DNA from: an uncultured Verrucomicrobiota bacterium
GTDB taxonomy: Bacteria > Verrucomicrobiota > Kiritimatiellia > CAJWTS01
NCBI GenBank assembly: GCA_913047795.1
Contig: CAJWTS010000038.1
Coordinates: 1-37,714, forward strand
DNA length: 37,714 nucleotides
Reading direction: 5' to 3'
This document shows positions 1-8,970 of the stretch, one piece after another (the stretch's first letter is position 1; every line of letters starts with the position of its first letter). A model generated the notes under the pieces. The model saw nothing but the letters and a program-made list of their open reading frames with translations. It did not search any database and was not told where the DNA came from. The translations under genes were made by a program, and so were the position numbers.

Positions 1-5
1 TTTCT

Positions 6-1103
6 TCAATTTACCTTCCATGCTCTGCTTGGCCAGAACGACGCGTGCACCACCTGATCGTTCCAGATCAGCGCTCCGCCCTCCGCGCTACCGGATAGTC
101 GTAGTCGATACCCCGCACCCGGCGTATGCGCGTCTTCGCGCCTGGCGGTGAGTGCGCGGTCCAACAAGCGCCGGACGATATCGCGACCGCGCGGCGACCA
201 GCGTCGGGTTGCGTCATCGTGCCGACCGTCGGCGCGCGTACCTCCGACCTGTGTTCCGTACGAACGACAAATCTTCGGCCAAAGTCGCGCAAAAAGTTGT
301 GGATCGGAAAATATGTCGCAGGCCGCGACCTGGTTTCCGATCATCGCGACTGCACCTACGCTGCGCCGGGTAAGCACGGGGTCCAGAAGACGCGCAACAC
401 GGTCCAGTCGTGACACCAGTGCCGGGCTCGAGGTGAGATCGAGATAATCGCCCGTCGACGACTTCACTCTGGCATCACGCCGGCACCTGTCGATCGACTG
501 CCAGATCGACTCTTGCGATTCGGCGCTCGCGGCTTTTCGACGCAACGCGGGGTAGACCAGCACGCGACCGGCTTTGAACGGTGCGGCGGAATCCGTCCAC
601 CGGTCGCGCTCCACACAATAAACCGGCACCCGGATGACTTCGCTACGCGGCGGCAGAAGCACGTCGTGTTGCACCATGCGATTCTGTTTCCCTCCGGCAA
701 TGACTTCGCCCGACATCAGAAAGACGTAGTTCCGATCCCGGTTCCTGACCTCAAGCCGTGGCACGCGGGCGGATCCGGCTTCACGAATATCCAGCCGACC
801 GCGCCCGAGAGCTTCGTCCATGGTCCGGATCACGCCCGACCGCGTTCCGCGATCGACGTACAGCGGAAAGACCAACAGGGGCCCTGAATGAACAGCCTCG
901 CCCACCCGCAGGCTACGGACCAACCGGGAGACCGCATCATCACGCGGCCGCAGGGGCGGTCGGGGCGCAACCATACGGGGTTCGATTTCGTCGCGCACCG
1001 TCGCGGAGCCGGACTCGACATAGGCCGCCCGGCCAACCGTGCCGCTCAGAAGCAACAGCCCTATGGCACCGACCTGCAGAACACGATTTGGGAAAACGTC
1101 CAT
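6..1103 (-). CDS. exported ARPP-1 (DUF6569) domain protein
   Basis: The protein matches the ARPP-1 family as I remember it. A run of the form GPLLVFPLY is followed by a central SGEVIAGGKQNR motif, then LLPPRSEVIRVPVYCVERDRW. The family is known from comparative genomics next to ADP-ribosylglycohydrolase and rhodanese/phosphatase genes, and its biochemistry is not established. I chose the ATG at 1103 (365 residues) because it gives a clean signal peptide, with a charged start, the hydrophobic stretch VGAIGLLLLSGTV and then GRAAY. An upstream ATG at 1196 would add 31 residues that spoil the signal. Neither start has a good Shine-Dalgarno site. It is the last gene of the sigma/anti-sigma operon, 108 bases after the anti-sigma stop, so it probably belongs to that regulon and acts outside the cytoplasm. 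Family assignment is fairly sure; function is unknown. Confidence 0.72.
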   Translation of the reverse strand: MDVFPNRVLQVGAIGLLLLSGTVGRAAYVESGSATVRDEIEPRMVAPRPPLRPRDDAVSRLVRSLRVGEAVHSGPLLVFPLYVDRGTRSGVIRTMDEALGRGRLDIREAGSARVPRLEVRNRDRNYVFLMSGEVIAGGKQNRMVQHDVLLPPRSEVIRVPVYCVERDRWTDSAAPFKAGRVLVYPALRRKAASAESQESIWQSIDRCRRDARVKSSTGDYLDLTSSPALVSRLDRVARLLDPVLTRRSVGAVAMIGNQVAACDIFSDPQLFARLWPKICRSYGTQVGGTRADGRHDDATRRWSPRGRDIVRRLLDRALTARREDAHTPGAGYRLRLSGSAEGGALIWNDQVVHASFWPSRAWKVN

Positions 1104-1211
1104 ATGATAGATTGGACGCTGCGCGACGGCAAATTGTTCCCAAGAATCCTGCCGCGAGGCAAATGGCGGACGGACGAGCACTACACAGTGCATCACCCGT
1201 CAAGATACAGA

Positions 1212-2609
1212 TTAAGGATTCGGCATGACGGGGGATTGTCGCTGCGAGATAAGCACGAGGACCGTGACGCGGCCCTTGAGCCTTTGAAGTGCCAGCGAAT
1301 TCGTCACCGGCTTGCCGTCGATTCGAGACAGGCGGCACTCCCCATGTTGCGCCAGGGCCTGGACCAATCGGCTCAATTTCGATGGCTCAAATTCACCGAT
1401 CACGATCGTCCGGCTCACGGCATACTCAACTGAGGCGTGGCCCGCGGCAATCTCGCGGTCTCCGCTGTTGTCCGCTCCCGGCACTCTAAATCCCACCGCA
1501 GCACGCGAAATGGCACCGAGATCCGGTCCGGCAACCTCCAGCACAACAACCTGCGGCATCGCGCTCGCGTCCTGATCGGAAACGGCTGCTTGCGCCGACG
1601 CCTTGCGCAACTCGAGGGCCTCGTCCGATCTCAACGCCGTGATCGTCCGTCTTTTGCGGACAGCGACCTCCGGATCGGACGCCACGGGTTTCGGAGACGC
1701 AGGCGGTTCCGGGACCTTATCCAGCTTCACTTTCTTCCCCTCCGCCGCCGATTGCGCCGCCGATTGCGCCGCCACGATCTCGCCCAGAGAATCCGACGGT
1801 TCGCGACCTTCGAAATCCTCCACGACATCATCACCAAATCGGACGCGCCCCCCGGCATTCTCATCGGCCCCAATCTCACCCGCCAGCCGGTCCTGAGTCT
1901 CGCCCCGCTCGCCCTCCCGAGACGCGTCCCGCTCATCCATTTCGTTAAGCCTTGCACTCTCCTGCCAGATCGCGCCGTTCTCGGCACCTGCGCGAGCCAT
2001 CGACTTGCGCTCCACCAGCGCGTCGCGCGCGCTCCGCTCCACGTCGAAATGACGCAGCTTCTCTTTCTGGCGCGGTGCCCGAACGGCCGGTGCCGGGGAC
2101 GCCGGTGTACCCTCTTCCTCCAGATTTACATCCGCCGCGAACATCGAAGATGCCGAAATCTCATTCTTACCGGACACCTCGGAATCAAAAGCCGCCGCGG
2201 CCTCGGCTTGCACAGGTGGCTCCGGTCGCGCGGCCTCTTGTTCCCGTCGTGATCCGAGTTCCGTGTCGGATAGCGGATCGACACGATCCATTTCGAATCC
2301 GAAGCGCACCACGATCAGCAGCATCGCTGCCGCCGCGACCAACCGCGCCTGGGGAAGGCTGAACCAGTGAATAATCCCGCGACCGGCCTGCGAAGCATCT
2401 AACTCTCCGCGTACCTTCGCGAGGAGGTCCGCCGGTGGCTCAACCTCATCCAGCGCCTGCAAGTGGGCCACCGTGCGCTGCAGTTCGGTGTATTCCGCGC
2501 GGAGACTCGCATCCGCATCCAGTGCCGCATCCAGCCGCGCACGATCCTCATCGCGTAGATCACCATCGATCGCAGCGGACATCAGTTCACGAAGGTCGTC
2601 GTTATTCAT
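1212..2609 (-). CDS. membrane anti-sigma factor of the adjacent ECF sigma
   Basis: A 465-residue protein whose start overlaps the sigma-factor stop by four bases (ATGA), the usual arrangement for a translationally coupled anti-sigma factor. Residues 1-70 are a charged helical segment (LRELMSAAIDGDL) like the sigma-binding N-terminus of this class, but I see no HxxxCxxC zinc motif. A single membrane segment lies at about 87-105. Then follows a long acidic, low-complexity outer region (about 110-350), including an Ala-Ala-Gln-Ser tandem encoded near 1743-1773. A folded C-terminal part (about 365-455) starts at VVVLEVAGPDLGAI and has no family I can name. The inferred role is to hold the ECF sigma at the inner membrane and release it on an envelope signal. 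Position and topology support this better than sequence similarity does. Confidence 0.75.
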   Translation of the reverse strand: MNNDDLRELMSAAIDGDLRDEDRARLDAALDADASLRAEYTELQRTVAHLQALDEVEPPADLLAKVRGELDASQAGRGIIHWFSLPQARLVAAAAMLLIVVRFGFEMDRVDPLSDTELGSRREQEAARPEPPVQAEAAAAFDSEVSGKNEISASSMFAADVNLEEEGTPASPAPAVRAPRQKEKLRHFDVERSARDALVERKSMARAGAENGAIWQESARLNEMDERDASREGERGETQDRLAGEIGADENAGGRVRFGDDVVEDFEGREPSDSLGEIVAAQSAAQSAAEGKKVKLDKVPEPPASPKPVASDPEVAVRKRRTITALRSDEALELRKASAQAAVSDQDASAMPQVVVLEVAGPDLGAISRAAVGFRVPGADNSGDREIAAGHASVEYAVSRTIVIGEFEPSKLSRLVQALAQHGECRLSRIDGKPVTNSLALQRLKGRVTVLVLISQRQSPVMPNP

Positions 2610-3190
2610 AGGAGGCCCCTTAATCGATCCCGCACCATGCCCCGCCCCCGCGCGATCCGAGATTTAACCGTTCCCATCGAACATGCCATCGCCTCGGAAA
2701 TATCCTCGTAACTCAACCCCTGAATATCCTTCATGACGACCGCCGTGGCAAAATCATCCGGAATGTCGCGCAAGGCCTTATTCACTGCCTCCGCAATATC
2801 ACCATGCTGTGCGCGATCACGCGGTCCAAACCCAGGATCGACGGGATCCATGCCACGCTCGTCTTCACCATTCCCGATGTCCAATACCTGCAACTCGACC
2901 TTGCGTCGCACCAGTTTTCTGCGCTGATTACGGCACATATTTGAGGCAACGGCGTATAGCCAGGTTGCGAATCTGGCTTCCCCCCGAAATTTATCGATGG
3001 AACGGTACACCTTCACAAATGTCTCCTGTGTCGCATCTCCGGCCTCCTCATAGCTTGACAGCATTCGATACGCCAGGTTGAAGACCGGCCTCTGAAATGT
3101 CTTCACCAGCTCGTCGAATGCGGCCTCATCGCCGCCCTTAAAAAGGGACACCAGCTCGGCAACGCGCACATGGTCAATAGCATTGGACAT
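2606..3190 (-). CDS. ECF (RpoE-type) sigma factor
   Basis: An extracytoplasmic-function sigma-70 factor that redirects RNA polymerase to stress promoters. Region 2 is seen as RPVFNLAYRMLSSYEEAGDATQETFVK followed by FRGEARFATWLYAVASNMCRN. Region 4 is seen as ALRDIPDDFATAVVMKDIQGLSYEDIS and the helix-turn-helix stretch MGTVKSRIARGR. There is no region 1 or 3, as expected for the group. I take the ATG at 3190 (194 residues, MSNAIDHVR); a start at 3232 would add 14 unconvincing residues. The gene heads a minus-strand operon with the anti-sigma (four-base overlap) and the ARPP-1 protein. Such factors usually drive their own operon, but I could not define a promoter in the short gap to the divergent dCMP deaminase-like gene. 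Confidence 0.93.
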   Translation of the reverse strand: MSNAIDHVRVAELVSLFKGGDEAAFDELVKTFQRPVFNLAYRMLSSYEEAGDATQETFVKVYRSIDKFRGEARFATWLYAVASNMCRNQRRKLVRRKVELQVLDIGNGEDERGMDPVDPGFGPRDRAQHGDIAEAVNKALRDIPDDFATAVVMKDIQGLSYEDISEAMACSMGTVKSRIARGRGMVRDRLRGLL

Positions 3191-3318
3191 CAGAAGTTCC
3201 CAAATTGTTCCCGCAGAACGTTCCCACGTCAATAGATCAGTGAAAGTCGGACGGCCAGGCCGCGCTCCTCCCGATCAGCACCCTTGACCGGCCACGCCCC
3301 ACATGCAAACATTTCAAG

Positions 3319-3786
3319 ATGAGCACACAGGCACTGAATCGGCCGGATTGGGATACTTATTTCATGGATATCGCCCGTGTCGTCGCGCGCCGCAGCAACT
3401 GCAGTCGCCGCCAGGTGGCCGCTCTGGTCGTCAGCGAACGACGTATCATCTCAACCGGATACAACGGCACGCCGCGCGGTATTCGCAACTGTTTCGAGGG
3501 CGGCTGCGCCCGCTGCGCCTCGGACTCCCCCTCCGGCACCGATCTGGGCGAATGCATCTGTTCTCACGCCGAAGAAAATGCGATTACGCATGCCGCATAC
3601 TACGGCACCGCACTTCAAGGATCATCCATATATATAACGCTCAGCCCATGCCTTTTCTGCGTTAAACTGATTATCAATTCCGGCATGGTGGAAGTTGTCT
3701 ATGAGGAGGACTACCAATTCAGCGAACAATCGCTGGCCCTTCTCAAGGAAGCCGCGATCCCCATACGCCAATACGAAGCATCTTGA
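3319..3786 (+). CDS. dCMP deaminase family protein
   Basis: A 155-residue zinc-dependent cytidine/deoxycytidylate deaminase fold. The zinc and catalytic signature is complete: H83-A-E85 in CSHAEEN, and P110-C111-x-x-C114 in LSPCLFC. The upstream stretch VVSERRIISTGYNGTPRG and the Cys-rich insert CFEGGCARC are typical of the dCMP deaminase/ComEB group. That group converts dCMP to dUMP for dTTP synthesis and often has a second zinc site. The length is normal for the family. The start at 3319 has little Shine-Dalgarno. It lies divergently from the ECF sigma gene and 38 bases before a PhyH-type oxygenase on the same strand. A role in DNA-uptake operons, as for B. subtilis comEB, is not supported by its neighbours. 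Substrate within the deaminase family is inferred. Confidence 0.88.
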   Translation: MSTQALNRPDWDTYFMDIARVVARRSNCSRRQVAALVVSERRIISTGYNGTPRGIRNCFEGGCARCASDSPSGTDLGECICSHAEENAITHAAYYGTALQGSSIYITLSPCLFCVKLIINSGMVEVVYEEDYQFSEQSLALLKEAAIPIRQYEAS

Positions 3787-3824
3787 GATCGGGGCCGATT
3801 TACTCCAATGAAGTACCGCCTCAC

Positions 3825-4730
3825 ATGTCCGTCGATCTATTCCTGAAGCACAATCGGGTCCACCTTCCTGGCGCCTTCTCCCGCGATCTCGCCGAGGAAT
3901 GGGTCGCGGAAACATTCCGACGACTGGAGATCGACGAGCACGACCCCGAAACATGGCCGAGCAAGGCCTCCTTCCCGACGCCTCCCCTGGAGATCCCTCT
4001 CCCGAAACTCGCGCCAAAAGCATGGCAACTCATCTGCGAGATACTCGGTGGACACGATGCCGTGGACCCGCGATCGATTGGCATCGTCAATAAATTCAGC
4101 TTTAACTTTAAGCGTGGAGCAGACGAACGATGGCGGCGTCCTTCACGTCGCCGACCGGGCTGGCATAAGGACGGGTGGTTCTTCAGGCATTTTATCGATA
4201 GCCCGGAGCAGGCATTGCTCGTCCTTCTTGTCTGGCGTGACATTCTGCCACGCTCCGGGGGAACCTTCTATTCTCCCGACTCGGTGCGCCATATCGCACG
4301 CGCTCTCAGACGTCACCCCGAAGGCCTTCATCACGGCCACCAATGGAACAAATACATCCACCGCTGTTGGAACTTTAAAGAAGTAACAGCGAAAGCGGGC
4401 GACATCCTGATCCTCCACCCATTCACGCTGCATACGTCCTCGAACAACCCGTCAGGCCGAATTCGCGTTATGCACAACAAGTGCATTTCACTCAAACAAC
4501 CCATGTGTTTCGATCGTCCCGACGGTCGCTATTCACCATTGGAACGCAGCATCCTGAAAGCACTCCGTGTTGAGCGGCTCGACTACCGAATTACGCGAAC
4601 ACGACGGCGCAGTTCAGGCGGCAGCCCCATGCCCGACGTAGATGGGGCCGATGACCCCTATGCCTGGACCGCGGATACCAATGACTTATCCGCCGCCAAC
4701 ACGACAGCGGCTGCTCCCTCGCCTGGCTGA
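3825..4730 (+). CDS. PhyH-type Fe(II)/2-oxoglutarate dioxygenase
   Basis: A 301-residue protein with the iron-binding triad of the phytanoyl-CoA dioxygenase superfamily: H114-x-D116 in GWHKDGWF and H203 in HPFTLHTSSNNPSG. R212 is the likely 2-oxoglutarate ligand, 9 residues further on. Family members hydroxylate small metabolites or natural-product intermediates, and the substrate cannot be read here. A stretch rich in Arg (about 102-110) just before the HxD motif is unusual. The C-terminal 45 residues are low-complexity and probably disordered. I prefer the ATG at 3825; a TTG at 3783 overlapping the deaminase stop is possible. It may be co-transcribed with the deaminase. It is not closely similar to the second PhyH protein at 22.4-23.3 kb. 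Confidence 0.78.
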   Translation: MSVDLFLKHNRVHLPGAFSRDLAEEWVAETFRRLEIDEHDPETWPSKASFPTPPLEIPLPKLAPKAWQLICEILGGHDAVDPRSIGIVNKFSFNFKRGADERWRRPSRRRPGWHKDGWFFRHFIDSPEQALLVLLVWRDILPRSGGTFYSPDSVRHIARALRRHPEGLHHGHQWNKYIHRCWNFKEVTAKAGDILILHPFTLHTSSNNPSGRIRVMHNKCISLKQPMCFDRPDGRYSPLERSILKALRVERLDYRITRTRRRSSGGSPMPDVDGADDPYAWTADTNDLSAANTTAAAPSPG

Positions 4731-5052
4731 CTATTACGGTATCAACCTCACCCGCGCCGCCAACCAACGCCATTCGGGCCTGTCCCGATACTCGTTAGCA
4801 CCTGTCCATTAAACCGGCAGCGCATTCGTCAATATGGGCCATTCTGTCCCGCATACCCGCGGCACAGGGAAATCCAATAGTGCCTTAATGGCACATATAT
4901 ATCAATGTCAGATCTAGGGCCTACATCATAACCAGCCTATTTAGTTGTGTTACATGTTTCTTCCCCGTAGATCGGAGTCGGTCGGCACGGTTGATGCTAT
5001 TACATTGCATGACGATACGAAAACATAAACCAAACAGCGAAAGGAAACAGCA
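4731..5052. other. non-coding gap before the heat-shock operon
   Basis: About 320 bases with no supported gene. A small perfect hairpin, GTGCC-TTAAT-GGCAC, sits at 4880-4894. An isolated TTAGCAC at about 4796 resembles half of a CIRCE operator but has no partner half. The AT-richer stretch from about 4895 to 5050 probably contains the hsp20 promoter. I could not identify a convincing -35/-10 pair or a sigma-32-type site. A purine-rich AAAGGAAA lies just before the hsp20 ATG and is a plausible ribosome-binding site. Confidence 0.5.
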
Positions 5053-5499
5053 ATGTCACTCGTTAAATATAGACCCACCCGATACGTCGAACCTTTCAGG
5101 AATCTTTTTAACCTGGAAGATGATATTGAGCGCCTATTCGGGCCTTCACGTGGAGACGTGGCACGCGTCGCATGGAATCCGGCGCTGGACCTCCAAGAGG
5201 AGAAGGACACATATGTCGTGAAAGCTGAGCTGCCGGGCCTTGAGAAGGACCATGTCAGCATCACGATGGATGCCGATGTGCTCACACTGAAAGGCGAGAA
5301 GAAGCAGGATAAAGCAGCGGAAGACAACAATGTCTACCGCAATGAGCGGTATTATGGCGCGTTCCAGCGCAGCATCCGTTTCGCATCGGAGGTAAAAGCC
5401 GACAAGATCACGGCCGAGTTCAAGAACGGGGTTCTGACCATCACGCTCCCCAAGAGCGAGGCAGTCAAGCCGAAGGAGATTCCGGTTACAGTCGCGTAA
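5053..5499 (+). CDS. small heat-shock protein, Hsp20/alpha-crystallin family
   Basis: A 148-residue ATP-independent holdase that binds unfolding proteins and hands them to ClpB/DnaK. The alpha-crystallin domain spans about residues 40-140. It begins at WNPALDLQEEKDTYVVKAELPG and ends with the family signature A-x-x-x-N-G-V-L, here AEFKNGVLTITLPK. The C-terminal tail has an I-P-V motif (KEIPVTVA) of the I-x-I/V type that mediates oligomer assembly. The start at 5053 has a purine-rich ribosome-binding site. It is the first gene of a plus-strand run with an orphan PDZ protein and clpB, a sensible proteostasis unit. Stress induction is expected from the family; no CIRCE or HrcA site is seen. Confidence 0.96.
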   Translation: MSLVKYRPTRYVEPFRNLFNLEDDIERLFGPSRGDVARVAWNPALDLQEEKDTYVVKAELPGLEKDHVSITMDADVLTLKGEKKQDKAAEDNNVYRNERYYGAFQRSIRFASEVKADKITAEFKNGVLTITLPKSEAVKPKEIPVTVA

Positions 5500-5540
5500 T
5501 CAAGCCGCCTGGGGCGCTCCAGTCGATCTCTCCTCTCACG

Positions 5541-5846
5541 GTGAAATGTGAGCGACATCGGGGCGCCCCGATTGGAAACCTCGATGGCGATCGGCCACAC
5601 CCTATCAAGCGGACCGTGATCAACGAGGTTGTAGCCGGTTCGAACGCAGCACTGGCCGGCATCCGGGGAACGCGACCGGGTCAATTGAGTGACATCATCA
5701 TCGAGATCGACGGCAAACCCATTACAACGGAAACGGATCTGCGCAACTTTCTGCATGGACGCAAAGACGGTGACAAGATCAGCATTGTCTTCATGCGGGG
5801 CAACGAAAAGAAGCACAAGGCGGTGGCACTGAAGACGCTCGAATGA
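5541..5846 (+). CDS. orphan PDZ-domain protein, HtrA/DegP-like remnant
   Basis: Residues 25-101 read as one PDZ domain of the DegP/HtrA type. [19 protein letters not shown] is the binding strand and first helix, [13 protein letters not shown] is the conserved D-I-I-x-x-I-D-G-K core, and [13 protein letters not shown] completes it. No trypsin-like protease domain precedes it. Only 41 bases separate it from hsp20, and the frame stays open into the hsp20 end without any catalytic motif. I use the GTG at 5541 as start; the true start is uncertain because no Shine-Dalgarno is visible and the first 20 residues look unrelated. It lies 31 bases before clpB and is likely co-transcribed. It may be the surviving tail of a decayed htrA gene, or a small PDZ adaptor that delivers C-terminal peptides to the chaperones. 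The domain call is sure; gene status is open. Confidence 0.65.
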   Translation: MKCERHRGAPIGNLDGDRPHPIKRTVINEVVAGSNAALAGIRGTRPGQLSDIIIEIDGKPITTETDLRNFLHGRKDGDKISIVFMRGNEKKHKAVALKTLE

Positions 5847-5867
5847 TCCCGGCGCATGGCCGACCCG

Positions 5868-5873
5868 AGGAGG
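5868..5873 (+). promoter_or_regulatory. strong Shine-Dalgarno site of clpB
   Basis: AGGAGG, four bases (TAAA) before the clpB ATG at 5878. It is one of the best ribosome-binding sites in the window, where most genes have weak or no site. It fixes the clpB start. Confidence 0.8.
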
Positions 5874-5877
5874 TAAA

Positions 5878-8484
5878 ATGAAAACGGACAATTTGACACA
5901 AAAAGTACAGGAGGCCCTGCAGACGGCCCAGACGCTCGCCCTGCGCCAAAACCACCAGGAGATCGACGGCGAACACCTTTTCCTGGCCCTGCTTGAGCAG
6001 GAAGAGGGCCTAACTCGCTCTATTCTGGAACGCGCCGGCAGCGCACCATCTTCCCTGCGCATTCCAATCGAAAAAGATCTGGAACAACGTCCGCAGGTAA
6101 CTGGCTCATCCACCGAGGCGGATAACATCTACGTCACGCAGCGGCTGAACAAACTGCTAGCCCAAGCCGCTGACGAAGCGAAGGGACTGAAGGACGAGTA
6201 CGTCTCGGTGGAGCATCTGCTGCTCGCGTTCTGTGACGAAGGGCCGGAGACAATCATCGGCAAGGCCCTGGCGGAACAGTCTTTCACACGCGAACGCCTG
6301 CTGGAGGTATTGGCCGCGGTGCGTGGAAACCAGCGCGTCACAAGCGCGAACCCCGAAGAGGCCTACGAGGCTCTCGAAAAATACGGGGTCGATCTTGTTG
6401 CGCTTGCACGCCGCGGCAAACTGGATCCCGTCATCGGGCGCGACACCGAGATCCGCGGCGTCGTTCGCATCTTATCACGCAAGACCAAGAACAATCCGGT
6501 TCTCATCGGCGAACCCGGCGTCGGCAAAACCGCAATCGTCGAAGGATTGGCCCACCGAATCGTGAGCGGCGATGTTCCCGACGGATTGAAGGATCGCACA
6601 ATCTTCGCCCTTGATATGACCTCCCTCATGGCCGGTGCCAAGTACCGCGGGGAATTCGAAGAACGACTGAAAGCCGTGTTATCCGAGATCAAGGCCGCCG
6701 CGGGTCGCATTCTGCTCTTTATCGACGAATTGCACACCATTGTCGGTGCCGGGAAAACCGAAGGCTCGACCGACGCCGGCAACATGCTCAAGCCTATGCT
6801 CGCCCGCGGCGAACTGCATTGTATCGGCGCAACGACGCTCGACGAATATCGTAAGCATCTCGAGAAGGACGCCGCGCTGGAGCGCCGCTTTCAGCCGATC
6901 ATCGTTGATGCCCCTTCCGTCGAGGACACGATTTCCATCCTGCGTGGGCTCAAGGACCGCTTCGAGGTTCACCATGGTGTTCGCATTCAGGACGCCGCTC
7001 TCGTTTCATCGTCTGTGCTCTCGGATCGCTACATTTCCGATCGTTTTCTGCCGGATAAGGCTATCGACCTGATGGACGAAGCCTGTGCGTCGATACGTAC
7101 GGAAATGGATTCCATGCCCGCCGAGTTGGACGAATCGACCCGCAAGATCATGCGGCTTGAGATTGAAGAGACTGCACTCAAGAAGGAAAAAGATAAGCCC
7201 AGCAAAGATCGACTCGCTGCCCTGCGCAAGGAACTCGTAAACCTCAAGGAGAGCTCAAACGCCATGCGCGTGCAATGGGAGGCCGAGAAAGCCGCGATCG
7301 ACGATGTACGTGCCCTGCGTGAGCAGATCGAAGAGGCGCGACGCGCATCTGAGGAAGCCGAACGCGCCTATGACCTGGACCGTGTCGCCAAGCTGCGCCA
7401 CGGCGAGATTCCGAACCTGGAGAAACAGCTTTCCAATATGGAGACGATGCTCACGGAAAACGATCGTCCCACACTCTTGCGCGAAGAGGTCACGGAAGAG
7501 GAGATCGCCGATGTCGTTGCACGCTGGACCGGCATTCCCCTGCGTCGACTGCTCGAGGGCGAACGCGAAAAACTCCTGAAATTAGACGAAGAATTGCACC
7601 ACCGCGTTATCGGGCAGGATGAGGCCGTGCAGGCGGTCTCCGATGCCGTGATACGCGCACGGGCGGGCATCCGAAATCCGCAGCAACCAATCGGTTCGTT
7701 CATCTTTCTTGGACCAACCGGCGTCGGGAAGACCGAACTTGCCAAGTCATTGGCCGCGACCCTATTCGATACCGAAACGAACATGGTCCGCCTCGACATG
7801 AGCGAATACATGGAGAAGCATGCCGTATCCCGATTGCTCGGAGCCCCTCCGGGGTACGTCGGCTACGAGGAAGGCGGTCAGCTTACCGAGGCGGTGCGCC
7901 GCAAGCCCTATAGCGTGGTCCTGATCGACGAGATCGAGAAAGCCCACCCGGACGTATTCAATGTCCTGTTGCAGGTTCTCGATGACGGACGACTGACCGA
8001 TGCCCAGGGGCGCAGCGTCGACTTCAAGAATACGATTATCATCATGACGAGTAATATCGGATCGTCAACCCTGCTTGAAAGCATTGACGCTAACGGTAAT
8101 CTATCGGACTCCGCGCGTGATGTGGTACTGGCCGAACTGCGCCGAAGTTTCCGCCCCGAGTTCCTGAATCGGGTCGACGAGACGGTCCTGTTCACGGCGC
8201 TGACACGAGACGAGATCAAGCGAATCGTTCAACTGCTGGTGGATGATCTCGCCCAACGACTCGCCACCCGCGAAGTGGTATTGGACCTGACCGATTCCGC
8301 GAGCGATTTCATTGCGCGCAAAGGTTATGACGCTGTCTACGGCGCGCGCCCGCTCAAACGCTTCATTCAACACGAACTGGAGACACCCATCTCGCGGATG
8401 CTCATCGCGGGGGAAATCGGCGAGTCCGCCCAGGTCCGCGTCGATGCAACTGGCGAAACGTTGAACCTGACCACGGTCGAGTAA
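5878..8484 (+). CDS. clpB: ATP-dependent disaggregase ClpB
   Basis: An 868-residue Hsp100 chaperone that works with DnaK to extract proteins from aggregates. The N-terminal Clp repeat domain (about 1-150) starts with [16 protein letters not shown]+ module 1 has Walker A GEPGVGKT at 211-218 and Walker B LLFIDELH at about 279-286. A coiled-coil middle domain spans about 405-530 and is the mark of ClpB as opposed to ClpA/ClpC. AAA+ module 2 has Walker A GPTGVGKT at about 612-619 and Walker B VVLIDEIE at about 680-687. The second AAA+ domain ends with the usual [10 protein letters not shown] sensor-2 region. There is no ClpP-binding loop that I can see. Length is normal. It follows hsp20 and the PDZ gene, matching a joint heat-shock role. 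Confidence 0.98.
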   Translation: MKTDNLTQKVQEALQTAQTLALRQNHQEIDGEHLFLALLEQEEGLTRSILERAGSAPSSLRIPIEKDLEQRPQVTGSSTEADNIYVTQRLNKLLAQAADEAKGLKDEYVSVEHLLLAFCDEGPETIIGKALAEQSFTRERLLEVLAAVRGNQRVTSANPEEAYEALEKYGVDLVALARRGKLDPVIGRDTEIRGVVRILSRKTKNNPVLIGEPGVGKTAIVEGLAHRIVSGDVPDGLKDRTIFALDMTSLMAGAKYRGEFEERLKAVLSEIKAAAGRILLFIDELHTIVGAGKTEGSTDAGNMLKPMLARGELHCIGATTLDEYRKHLEKDAALERRFQPIIVDAPSVEDTISILRGLKDRFEVHHGVRIQDAALVSSSVLSDRYISDRFLPDKAIDLMDEACASIRTEMDSMPAELDESTRKIMRLEIEETALKKEKDKPSKDRLAALRKELVNLKESSNAMRVQWEAEKAAIDDVRALREQIEEARRASEEAERAYDLDRVAKLRHGEIPNLEKQLSNMETMLTENDRPTLLREEVTEEEIADVVARWTGIPLRRLLEGEREKLLKLDEELHHRVIGQDEAVQAVSDAVIRARAGIRNPQQPIGSFIFLGPTGVGKTELAKSLAATLFDTETNMVRLDMSEYMEKHAVSRLLGAPPGYVGYEEGGQLTEAVRRKPYSVVLIDEIEKAHPDVFNVLLQVLDDGRLTDAQGRSVDFKNTIIIMTSNIGSSTLLESIDANGNLSDSARDVVLAELRRSFRPEFLNRVDETVLFTALTRDEIKRIVQLLVDDLAQRLATREVVLDLTDSASDFIARKGYDAVYGARPLKRFIQHELETPISRMLIAGEIGESAQVRVDATGETLNLTTVE

Positions 8485-8523
8485 ATATCGGCCGAGCGAC
8501 TCACGGCGTCCCCGCTGACCCCT

Positions 8524-8970
8524 CTATTTCTGGTCTCCAGGCTGTCGGTTAACATTGGTAGTGGGCACCCGCTCGGTTGGGATATTGGTCCGAACGACAT
8601 GATCAACGCTTTCGTCCGCGTCCGACGTCAGGATTTCCGAGGGATGGCGTGGCGGCACTTGCGGCTGCACGATTAGATCATCGGTCTTTGCCATCCCCGG
8701 GCGCGTCGCCTCTCGACTATGCCTCTCCGTCTGCACCGTACGCGAACTCGGACCGAGAATGAACACGGGCGGGCGGCGCGGCGTGTGCATCTTCGGGCGA
8801 CGGGTTCGAATGTCCGCCACGGGACGGTTTCGGACCACGACGCCCTTCTGCGTTACTCCCGACTCTTCGACGGTCTGGCAGCCGGACCCCAGCCCTGCGA
8901 TGAAACACGTCAGCAACCCGGCCCTGATCCCCATGCCTAACAGACGCACGAAAAATCTCTCAATGCGCAT
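8524..8970 (-). CDS. small putative lipoprotein downstream of polA
   Basis: A 148-residue protein from the ATG at 8970. It has a basic start (MRIERFFVR), a hydrophobic segment to residue 30 and then Cys31 in GLGSGC, a slightly non-standard lipobox. It would therefore be a lipid-anchored envelope protein. The mature part is short, polar and rich in Arg, Pro and Thr (RPKMHTPRRPP, VPPRHPSEI), probably disordered, with no domain I recognise. Its start lies inside the end of polA, which it overlaps by 11 bases, so it is probably translated by re-initiation after PolA. An in-frame start at 9006 is possible but would bury the signal sequence. No function can be assigned. Confidence 0.6.
   Translation of the reverse strand: MRIERFFVRLLGMGIRAGLLTCFIAGLGSGCQTVEESGVTQKGVVVRNRPVADIRTRRPKMHTPRRPPVFILGPSSRTVQTERHSREATRPGMAKTDDLIVQPQVPPRHPSEILTSDADESVDHVVRTNIPTERVPTTNVNRQPGDQK

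Noticed and set aside
4790..4810. TTAGCAC half-site resembling a CIRCE heat-shock operator upstream of hsp20
   Set aside because: No GAGTGCTAA partner at the required nine-base spacing.
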